Origin: an uncultured bacterium | GTDB lineage: Bacteria; Bacillota; Clostridia; Oscillospirales; Ruminococcaceae | Assembly: GCA_934845495.1 (NCBI GenBank) | Contig: CAKWRB010000049.1 | Coordinates: 1 to 8,556, forward strand | Direction: 5' to 3' | Length of the DNA: 8,556 nucleotides | In this document: piece by piece, positions 1-5,292 of the stretch | Layout: each line of letters starts with the position of its first letter | Position numbering within the stretch: position 1 is the first letter of the stretch | Position numbers and translations under genes: made by a program | The notes under the pieces: generated by a model | What the model was told of the DNA's origin: nothing | What the model saw: the letters and a program-made list of their open reading frames with translations, nothing else | The model's database searches: none

Positions 1-342
1 GTGGTGACCAGCGGCGATTACCAGCGCTATTATATGGTAGATGATGTCAAGGTGCACCACATCGTCGATGAAAAAACCCTGATGCCGGCCAACCGGTTCA
101 GCTCGGTGACCATCGTCTGCGAGGATTCGGGCCTGGCGGATATGCTTTCCACAGCCCTGTTTATCCTCCCCATGGAGGAGGGGCGGGCGCTGGCAGAGCA
201 GTACGGTGCCCAGGCAATGTGGATCGACCCGGCGGGGACCGTCACCTGCACCGATGGGCTGATCCCCATGCTCAAGGAGCGGGGCGGCGCCACCTCTGTT
301 CCGGCAGAGGCGCAGGAACAGTCCGCATCTGAAAAGGAGTGA
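1..342 (+). CDS. apbE: FAD:protein FMN transferase (ApbE family), C-terminal part; 5' end outside window
   Basis: This is the last 113 codons of an ApbE-type flavin transferase, which moves FMN from FAD onto a threonine of extracytoplasmic electron-transfer proteins such as Rnf or Nqr subunits. Visible family features are TSGDYQRYY (residues 3-11 of the visible part), HHIVDEKTLMPA (the family's HHI-D-TG/P segment), SSVTIVC, and GLADMLSTALF, whose Asp and Thr correspond to the Mg2+-holding residues of the family. Full-length ApbE proteins are roughly 300-350 residues, so about two thirds lies upstream, including any lipoprotein signal. The GTG at base 1 is therefore probably not the real start. 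After the domain there is a polar tail rich in Ala, Glu and Gln. The stop is six bases before the start of the next gene, so the two are probably co-transcribed. The family call is strong; the target protein is unknown. Confidence 0.88.
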   Translation: MVTSGDYQRYYMVDDVKVHHIVDEKTLMPANRFSSVTIVCEDSGLADMLSTALFILPMEEGRALAEQYGAQAMWIDPAGTVTCTDGLIPMLKERGGATSVPAEAQEQSASEKE

Positions 343-348
343 TCGTCT

Positions 349-705
349 GTGAGCGAGAAAAAATCGTTTGAGCTGAAAAAAATGTGGCAGTGGCTGGTTT
401 ACCTCTATCTGGTGCTGCCGGGACTGCTCTTCTTCCTGGGGGTGCTGACCCGGAATATGGACCTTGGGGTGATGTTTGCCCGGCTGTTCCATTCCTATTG
501 CCTGTATGTGGTCAACCCCATCCCCGATGTGCCGTCGATGACCGGCATCCTGGGGGCGGTGCTGGCACTGGGGACGGTGTTCTGCACCCTGTACCGCCGG
601 GATTTCCGGGACTTTGGCTTCAGTTTTGTCCTGATCGTCCTGAACTTCCTCTTCTACTTTACCCAGGCCAACTATCTGTTGACCCGTTTTCTGCGGTTCA
701 TGTAA
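349..705 (+). CDS. Small three-helix integral membrane protein, function unknown
   Basis: This 118-residue protein starts with GTG at 349. An AAAGGAG ribosome site at 333-339 sits nine bases upstream and overlaps the end of apbE, so translation coupling is likely. A basic, lysine-rich N-terminus (SEKKSFELKK) is followed by three hydrophobic segments at about residues 13-33, 64-83 and 90-110. Arg-rich turns (LYRRDFRDF, residues 81-89) suggest a cytoplasmic loop between helices 2 and 3. I do not recognise the family. Its only functional hint is the tight linkage to apbE, which suggests a membrane component or helper of a flavin-dependent electron-transfer system; that is inference. A strong terminator follows, so this is the last gene of its operon. 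Confidence 0.82.
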   Translation: MSEKKSFELKKMWQWLVYLYLVLPGLLFFLGVLTRNMDLGVMFARLFHSYCLYVVNPIPDVPSMTGILGAVLALGTVFCTLYRRDFRDFGFSFVLIVLNFLFYFTQANYLLTRFLRFM

Positions 706-721
706 CAGGCGGTGCCCTCTC

Positions 722-768
722 AGCACCGGTATCCGGAATCTATCATCCCGGATACTGGTGCTTTTTTT
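722..768 (+). terminator. Rho-independent terminator of the apbE operon
   Basis: A 15-bp stem pairs 722-736 with 748-762, complete apart from one G-U pair. The loop is 11 bases, and seven T residues run from 762 to 768. It starts 17 bases after the stop codon of the membrane protein gene. Confidence 0.93.
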
Positions 769-772
769 ATTT

Positions 773-802
773 GTCACACTTCCCATAGCGGGTGCGTATA
801 AT
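773..802 (+). promoter_or_regulatory. Candidate sigma-E (mother-cell sporulation) promoter for the small membrane protein and spoVM
   Basis: GTCACACT at 773-780 and CGTATAAT at 795-802 are separated by 14 bases. Compared with the Bacillus sigma-E consensus as I recall it (GTCATATT, 14-15 bases, CATACAAT) each element matches six of eight positions. It lies directly after the preceding terminator and about 30 bases before the next start, where a promoter is required. A sigma-A reading (TTGTCA at 771-776 with TATAAT at 797-802) has a 20-base spacer and is less good. Confidence 0.5.
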
Positions 803-833
803 GAAGTAGAAAGCGCAGAAAGGGGGAATGGCG

Positions 834-1007
834 ATGAGCTGCCGCGGCTCGGGCAGGCGGGATCTGGTGCGGTGCTTTACAGCGGCGGCACTGGCCTTTG
901 CCGTGGGGGTGGTGCTGGGTCTGCTCAGTACATACAATGTCATTCTGATCCTGCTGTGCCTGTTCCTGATCGGTGTCGTGATCATCAGCTTGGTGAAACA
1001 CTCCTGA
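834..1007 (+). CDS. Small two-helix membrane protein upstream of spoVM, function unknown
   Basis: This short gene encodes 57 residues. The ATG at 834 is preferred over the in-frame ATG at 828 because the AAAGGGGG ribosome site (819-826) is seven bases from 834 but only one base from 828. The N-terminus is short and basic (SCRGSGRRDLVR). Two hydrophobic segments follow at about residues 14-32 (Ala/Val/Gly-rich) and 36-54 (Leu/Ile-rich), joined by a brief STYN turn. The C-terminus is VKHS, and the two helices make a hairpin with positive charges at both ends. I do not recognise a named family. The spoVM gene begins 16 bases after its stop with no promoter or terminator between, so the pair is almost surely one transcript. 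Mother-cell expression and a role at the forespore membrane are inferred from that linkage only. Confidence 0.78.
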   Translation: MSCRGSGRRDLVRCFTAAALAFAVGVVLGLLSTYNVILILLCLFLIGVVIISLVKHS

Positions 1008-1023
1008 AATCGAGGTGATAACA

Positions 1024-1110
1024 GTGAAAATCATGGTTTACCGCAGCCCCAGGTTCCTCAGCGCCCTGCTCCGGATGCTGCTGGGCGTCCGCTCGGACAA
1101 TGGCCGCTGA
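1024..1110 (+). CDS. spoVM: SpoVM, amphipathic spore-coat anchoring peptide
   Basis: This is a 28-residue peptide starting with GTG at 1024, with GAGGTGA at 1012-1018 five bases upstream. Laid without gaps on the 26-residue Bacillus subtilis SpoVM (from memory) it shares M1, K2, P9, F11, L12, R17, L20 and G21. It has conservative changes at 3, 7, 10, 15, 16 and 19. Pro9 matters for membrane-curvature recognition in the family, and the GTG start places proline exactly at position 9, whereas the ATG at 1033 would not. SpoVM binds the convex outer forespore membrane in the mother cell and recruits SpoIVA, whose gene lies downstream in this window. The gene is followed by a terminator 11 bases later. 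Function is inferred from sequence and context; the peptide is short, so the match rests on few residues but on the right ones. Confidence 0.85.
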   Translation: MKIMVYRSPRFLSALLRMLLGVRSDNGR

Positions 1111-1121
1111 GACAGCCCATC

Positions 1122-1151
1122 GCAAAGCTCCCCTGTTTGGGGAGCTTTTTT
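1122..1151 (+). terminator. Rho-independent terminator after spoVM
   Basis: A ten-base stem pairs 1124-1133 (AAAGCTCCCC) with 1139-1148, with a five-base loop and T residues to 1151. An outer GACAGC/GCTGTC pairing (1111-1116 with 1152-1157) could extend the structure. It separates the spoVM transcript from sipL. Confidence 0.9.
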
Positions 1152-1161
1152 GCTGTCCGGA

Positions 1162-1191
1162 GTGCTAAACCCTTTTCCCGATGAATATAAG
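1162..1191 (+). promoter_or_regulatory. Weak candidate sporulation promoter for sipL-spoIVA
   Basis: Since a terminator ends at 1151 and sipL starts at 1226, a promoter is expected here. AATATAAG at 1184-1191 matches five of eight positions of the sigma-E -10 element, but the -35 at 14 bases' distance (1162-1169) is poor. The -10 context (TATAA followed by AGTAGA or GTAGA) resembles that at 797-810, ahead of the spoVM operon, which supports shared control. Placement of the -35 is uncertain. Confidence 0.32.
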
Positions 1192-1225
1192 TAGAGCAGT
1201 AAACTTGTAAGGAAAGGGTGTTATT

Positions 1226-2746
1226 ATGGAGCTTTCTCTGGAGCGCAAACCGATCACTGTCAACGAAACGATCCTTGATATAAATACCGAACAGGCAGTG
1301 GAGAGCGATATGCTGCTGGCGGATTACTATCCCCGGATCAGCCGGATCCTGCGCTGCTGTGTGGAGACCTCGGTGGATCAGGCGGTGGTGAGCGGCGAGC
1401 GGCTGATCGTGGATGGAGTGGCACTCTGCCGGGTGTTCTATAAATCGGAGGAGGGACGCCCTGCATCGGTTACGGTCAAGCTCCCCTACACCAAGGCGGT
1501 GGAGCTGCGCCGGGTCCCGCAGAAGCCGCAGATCACCGTTCAGTCCAGCCCGGGGTATTTCAGCTGCCGGGCGGTCAATTCCGGACGGCTGGAGATCCGG
1601 GGGGCTGTGGCTCTGCACTGCCGCATCACCGCCCCCAGCGAGATCCAGGCCCTGCACTGGGCCGAGGGCAGCGGAATGCAGTGCCGGTGCCGGTCGCTCT
1701 GCTGTGGGCGGCTGCTGCGGTGCGGCGCCCGCAGCCTCACCGCCCGGGGGGAGGAACGCCTTTCGGACCGGGTCCCCTCCGATGCGGCACTGCTCCGGGC
1801 CTCGTCCCGGGTGGGCGAAGCCTCCTTTAAGGCGGTGGGCGGCAAGCTGGTGGCCAAGGCGGATGCCCTGACCGAACTGGTGCTCATCGGGCCGGACGGG
1901 ACACTCTACCGGGAGGAACTGGAGATCCCGGTGAGCGAGATCCTGGAGGCGGAGGGCGCCGAAGAGGATTCCATCTGTTCGGTGAGCTTTACGGTGGACT
2001 GGACCGATGCCAAACTCAGTTCGGTGGCGGCAGATGAACAGCCCACCGCCAGCGTGGAGCTGAACCTGACCGCCTGGGTCTGGGCAATGGCCAACGAGAC
2101 GGACAGCTTTATGACCGACTGCTTCTCCACCCGCTATGAAACCACCCAGGAGACCCGGCCCTTCCAGCTGCTCCGCGGGGTGGAGCCGGTGCATCGCTCC
2201 ATTCCGGTGGAGGCGGAGATCCCACTGCCCGAAGGGTCCGGTGAGGTGCTCGACCTCTGGGTGGAGCTGGCGGAACAGGCAGTGTCCGGCGGAGAAAACA
2301 GCCTGCGCCTGGCTGGACGGGTGCGATTTGCAGGGCTGGTGCAGACTGGCGGCGAGCCGGAGTACTTTGAGCATCTGGCGGACTTCAGCGAGGAGATCCC
2401 TGTGGAGGGGACCGTGGGCGAACAGCTTGCCGATTTCCGGGTGGAACTGCAGGACAGCATCCGCACCGAAGGGGGACTTTCTGTCCGGGCGCTGGTACGG
2501 GCCGGAGCGGCTATGGCGCTGCAGGAAACTGTCCGGCTGATCACCGAGGCAGCGGTGCAGGAGCAGAGCCCGGTGAAACAGCGTGGAACCGGCTGCCTGA
2601 CCCTCTACTTCCCGGAGCCCGGTGAGCAGGTATGGGAAATTGCCAAGCGGTACAGCACAGCGCCGGCTGCCATTCTGGAGGAGAACGGGCTGACCGATGA
2701 CGGTGCGGCAGGGGAAGGCATGCTGCTGATCCCTGCGGTACGATGA
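1226..2746 (+). CDS. sipL: SipL-type SPOCS/LysM spore coat protein (SpoIVA-interacting)
   Basis: This 506-residue protein matches the clostridial SipL plan. An N-terminal SPOCS (DUF3794) unit includes DYYPRISRILRC (33-44), ERLIVDG (58-64) and a KLPYTK segment (85-90). A second beta-rich unit spans about 197-320 (ASFKAVGGKLVAKAD, TELVLIG, LTAWVWAM). A third divergent stretch covers about 325-445, and a C-terminal LysM domain about 457-503 (PGEQVWEIAKRYSTAPAAILEENGL ... LLIP). In Clostridioides difficile SipL binds SpoIVA through its LysM domain and is needed for the coat to encase the forespore; SpoVID is the Bacillus counterpart. The start ATG has GGAAAGGG at 1211-1218. spoIVA follows after 22 bases, an arrangement that supports the SipL identity over other SPOCS proteins. 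Oddity: five cysteines in residues 153-166. The LysM here is likely a protein-binding rather than peptidoglycan-binding module. Confidence 0.85.
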   Translation: MELSLERKPITVNETILDINTEQAVESDMLLADYYPRISRILRCCVETSVDQAVVSGERLIVDGVALCRVFYKSEEGRPASVTVKLPYTKAVELRRVPQKPQITVQSSPGYFSCRAVNSGRLEIRGAVALHCRITAPSEIQALHWAEGSGMQCRCRSLCCGRLLRCGARSLTARGEERLSDRVPSDAALLRASSRVGEASFKAVGGKLVAKADALTELVLIGPDGTLYREELEIPVSEILEAEGAEEDSICSVSFTVDWTDAKLSSVAADEQPTASVELNLTAWVWAMANETDSFMTDCFSTRYETTQETRPFQLLRGVEPVHRSIPVEAEIPLPEGSGEVLDLWVELAEQAVSGGENSLRLAGRVRFAGLVQTGGEPEYFEHLADFSEEIPVEGTVGEQLADFRVELQDSIRTEGGLSVRALVRAGAAMALQETVRLITEAAVQEQSPVKQRGTGCLTLYFPEPGEQVWEIAKRYSTAPAAILEENGLTDDGAAGEGMLLIPAVR

Positions 2747-2768
2747 CCGGGAAAGGGGAGAAGAACTT

Positions 2769-4247
2769 TTGGAACAGCAGAGCATCTATCAGGATATTGC
2801 CGAGCGAACCGGCGGAGACATCTACATTGGCGTGGTGGGGCCGGTGCGCACCGGAAAATCCACCTTTATCAAGAAATTTATGGAGAACCTGGTGATTCCC
2901 AACATCCAGAACGAGGCCCGTCGGGAGCGGGCGGTGGATGAGCTGCCCCAGTCGGCAGCCGGGCGCACCATCATGACCACCGAGCCCAAGTTCATTCCCG
3001 AAGAGGCGGTGGAGGTGGCTCTGGAAGATGGGTCGGCCTTCCGGGTGCGGATGATCGACTGCGTGGGGTACATCGTTCCCAGCTCCATCGGCTATGTGGA
3101 AAATGAAGCCCCCCGCATGGTGATGACCCCCTGGTTCCCCTCCGAGATTCCGTTCAACATGGCAGCGGAGATCGGCACCCGGAAGGTCATCAACGAACAC
3201 TCCACCATCGGCCTGGTGGTGACCACCGATGGCAGCATCAGCGATATCCCCCGGGAGGAGTACCGTGAGGCGGAGGAGCGGGTGATCCGAGAGCTGCAGG
3301 AGATTCACAAGCCCTTTGTGGTGCTGCTCAACTGCATGGACCCCCAGAGCGAACAGGCCCGGAGGGTGCAGCAGGAGATGGAAGAGGAGTACGGGGTCCC
3401 GGTGCTGGCCATGTCCTGCCTGGACCTTGGCCGGGAGGACATCGTCCGGGTGCTCACCGAGGTCCTCTATCAGTTCCCGGTGCGGGAGATCGCTGTGCAG
3501 ATGCCCCGGTGGATCCTCTCGCTGCCGGCCGACCACTGGCTGCGCCGAAGCCTCTTTGACAGCGTCACCGAGTCGGCAAAGGACATCACCCACATCCGGG
3601 ATGCAGCGGACTGTGCCCGGCGGCTGGGGGAGGCGGAGTATGTCACCGATGCCGCCGTCCGGGAGGTGCTGCCCGGCGAGGGTGCCGCCCGCATCCGGAT
3701 CAACATTGACGAAGGGCTCTTCTATAAGGTGCTGGGGGAGACCTCCGGCCTGGAGATCGAAAACGAGGAGGAGCTGATGCAGTCCATCACCGAGCTGGCA
3801 GCTGCCAAGCGGGAGTATGACAAGATCAAGGACGCCATCGACCAGGTCAATGCCACCGGCTACGGCATCGTCATGCCCTCGATGGAGGAGCTCACCCTGG
3901 ATGAACCGGAGATCGTCAAGCAGGGCGGTCGGTATGGGGTGCGCCTGCGGGCCTCGGCGCCGTCCATCCACCTGATGCGAGCGGACATCACCACCGAGGT
4001 GGCCCCCATTGTGGGCAGCGAAAAGCAGTCGGAGGATCTGGTGATGTACCTGCTCAAGGAGTTCGAGGATTCGCCCGAAAAGATCTGGCAGTCGAACATC
4101 TTTGGCAAGAGCCTGCATGAGCTGGTCAACGAGGGGCTGCACAACAAGCTCAGCCGGATGCCCGGCGATGCCCGAATCAAGCTGCAGGAGACCATCGAGC
4201 GGATCATCAACGAGGGCTGCAGCGGACTTATCTGTATTATTCTTTAG
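2769..4247 (+). CDS. spoIVA: SpoIVA, spore coat basement-layer ATPase
   Basis: This 492-residue protein is the morphogenetic ATPase that polymerises irreversibly on the forespore surface and forms the platform for coat assembly. Its length equals that of Bacillus subtilis SpoIVA as I remember it, and the N-terminus (IAERTGGDIYIGVVG) and C-terminus (RIINEGCSGLICIIL) are nearly the same. Functional residues fall at family positions: Walker A GPVRTGKST at 24-32 with Lys30, the paired sensor threonines Thr70-Thr71 in TIMTTEPKF, and Asp97 in MIDCVGY. The middle and C-terminal regions (for example LDEPEIVKQGGRYGVRLRASAPSIH, about 377-401) carry the conserved assembly parts. The start is TTG at 2769, chosen because AGGGGAG at 2754-2760 lies eight bases upstream and because it gives the exact family N-terminus. 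It follows sipL by 22 bases and is probably co-transcribed. No key residue is missing. Confidence 0.97.
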   Translation: MEQQSIYQDIAERTGGDIYIGVVGPVRTGKSTFIKKFMENLVIPNIQNEARRERAVDELPQSAAGRTIMTTEPKFIPEEAVEVALEDGSAFRVRMIDCVGYIVPSSIGYVENEAPRMVMTPWFPSEIPFNMAAEIGTRKVINEHSTIGLVVTTDGSISDIPREEYREAEERVIRELQEIHKPFVVLLNCMDPQSEQARRVQQEMEEEYGVPVLAMSCLDLGREDIVRVLTEVLYQFPVREIAVQMPRWILSLPADHWLRRSLFDSVTESAKDITHIRDAADCARRLGEAEYVTDAAVREVLPGEGAARIRINIDEGLFYKVLGETSGLEIENEEELMQSITELAAAKREYDKIKDAIDQVNATGYGIVMPSMEELTLDEPEIVKQGGRYGVRLRASAPSIHLMRADITTEVAPIVGSEKQSEDLVMYLLKEFEDSPEKIWQSNIFGKSLHELVNEGLHNKLSRMPGDARIKLQETIERIINEGCSGLICIIL

Positions 4248-4278
4248 TTATAATACTATTTGTATCAATCAATTGCAT

Positions 4279-4318
4279 AAAAAGACCAACCCGGCAGAAC
4301 GTTCGGGCTGGTCTTTTT
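4279..4318 (+). terminator. Terminator of sipL-spoIVA, possibly bidirectional
   Basis: 4279-4293 pairs with 4304-4318 in a 15-base stem with one A-C mismatch and a ten-base loop. The stem begins with five A and ends with five T, so it can act in both directions. Confidence 0.9.
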
Positions 4319-4450
4319 CGTTGTCCGGCAGGAGTAGAACCGGTTCTTTTTATAGCTATTTGTATAAATAGATTTTAAAATTACAGAAATGAGACGATAA
4401 AACATCACAATTTGGAATAAATAATGATAATTATTCAATTGGTATAATAG
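4319..4450. other. AT-rich non-coding spacer between converging operons, with a Fur/PerR-like box
   Basis: No convincing gene lies between the two terminators. The spacer is sharply richer in A+T than its surroundings. It holds a ten-base palindrome (GAACCGGTTC, 4337-4346), a small inverted repeat CTATTT/AAATAG (4356-4371), and a 19-base sequence at 4420-4438 that matches 14 of 19 positions of the classical Fur box. A TATAAT follows at 4443-4448. No -35 element sits 16-18 bases upstream of that TATAAT, so promoter activity is uncertain. Any rightward transcript would be antisense to the esterase gene. Confidence 0.4.
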
Positions 4451-4452
4451 AT

Positions 4453-4497
4453 GGAAGAAAAATCCCGGCTGCCGGAAGAGATCTCATTGCAGCCGGG
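4453..4497 (-). terminator. Rho-independent terminator of the minus-strand esterase operon
   Basis: Read on the minus strand, a perfect nine-base stem (CCCGGCTGC/GCAGCCGGG, 4489-4497 with 4464-4472) is followed by ATTTTTCTTCC (4463-4453). It begins 12 bases beyond the esterase stop codon. Confidence 0.85.
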
Positions 4498-4509
4498 GAG
4501 GGTATGGGA

Positions 4510-5250
4510 CTATTCCGGGAGCTGTCCGTGCAGCTGGAACCAGGCCAGGGCGGCGGCGTAGCGGGATACCCGCTTGGTGGTGTGGCGGCCGTTGTCGCTG
4601 GTCACTGTCACAGCGGCTTCCCCCAGGCGGCTGCGCAGGGCAGCGGCGGCGGCTTCGGCGCATTCGGCGGCATCCTTCTGCATCGAGAACTTGCCTGCAC
4701 CCTCGGCCCTTCCATAGGAGAGGAAGAACCGGCAGGGGGTGAGGGGGTCGTGCGCTGCGAAAAAGGGGATCAGGCCCTCGTACCAGTTGGAGCCGGACAG
4801 GCTCATGGCATAGCCGAAGCTGGGGGAGACAAAGGGCGCATAGGAGGCCAGCAGCCCACCCAGCGAGAATCCCAGGATCCCCACATCCTCCGGCTGGTCG
4901 GAGATGGGCCAGCGCTCCCGGAGGGCCGGGAGCAGTTCCCGGTCGATCCACTGCAGGTATTCCCCTGCCTTGCCGGGAAAGTCGGGGTACTCCTCATCAA
5001 ACCCCGGCGCAGGCCAGGGGGTGTAGTCGGCATCGCGGTTCTGGCTGGTCAGCCCCACCAGGATCAGTCCCCGGTTTTCCTCGGCCATCCGGTTTTCCAG
5101 TGTGCCGGCCAGCTGGGTCAGGATCTCAAAGAGCAGTTCCCCGTCCGCAGCCAGCAGCAGGCGGCAGGGGGTGCCGCGCAGTGCTTTGGGCGGCAGGTAG
5201 AGGGAGATCTCCCGTCCTGCCAGTGTCAGTTTTTGTGTGCTTCCCCGCAT
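4510..5250 (-). CDS. Alpha/beta-hydrolase, putative esterase of the Fes/IroE (PF00756-like) type
   Basis: This 246-residue soluble protein has no signal peptide. The nucleophile elbow is GFSLGG at 127-132 with Ser129. The likely base is His223 in NGRHTTKR near the C-terminus, and an acidic residue around Glu183 (SYGRAEG) could complete the triad. DADYTPWPAPGFDEEYP (73-89) resembles the D-Y-T-P-W segment of trilactone and enterochelin-esterase-like hydrolases, followed by the usual active-site helix (YLQWIDRELLPALRERW). Members of this broad family cleave siderophore esters, carbohydrate acetyl or feruloyl esters and other small esters, so the substrate cannot be named. The ATG at 5250 has AGAGGTGAT immediately upstream. 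It lies 42 bases after the stop of the upstream minus-strand gene and is followed by a terminator, so it is the second gene of a two-gene operon. Confidence 0.85.
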   Translation of the reverse strand: MRGSTQKLTLAGREISLYLPPKALRGTPCRLLLAADGELLFEILTQLAGTLENRMAEENRGLILVGLTSQNRDADYTPWPAPGFDEEYPDFPGKAGEYLQWIDRELLPALRERWPISDQPEDVGILGFSLGGLLASYAPFVSPSFGYAMSLSGSNWYEGLIPFFAAHDPLTPCRFFLSYGRAEGAGKFSMQKDAAECAEAAAAALRSRLGEAAVTVTSDNGRHTTKRVSRYAAALAWFQLHGQLPE

Positions 5251-5292
5251 CGTATCACCTCTGGCCTGATTGTAGCACAGGAGGGCGGCGAT

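Noticed and set aside
1..342. Short complete gene starting with GTG at base 1
   Set aside because: The content is the C-terminal third of ApbE, so the frame must continue upstream of the window.
1058..2785. Long minus-strand open frame (575 codons) opposite sipL
   Set aside because: The product is a Pro/His/Arg-rich sequence without domain logic and it runs across the spoVM end, a terminator and all of sipL. The frame stays open because of GC-rich codons on the plus strand.
2541..4142. Long minus-strand open frame (533 codons) opposite spoIVA
   Set aside because: It is a mirror of the spoIVA codon bias, since spoIVA is a full-length, certain gene on the plus strand. The product is His/Gly/Leu-rich with no recognisable motif.
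4451..4561. Possible 36-codon plus-strand gene downstream of TATAAT at 4443
   Set aside because: It has no ribosome site, it contains the terminator hairpin of the esterase operon and it runs antisense into the esterase gene.
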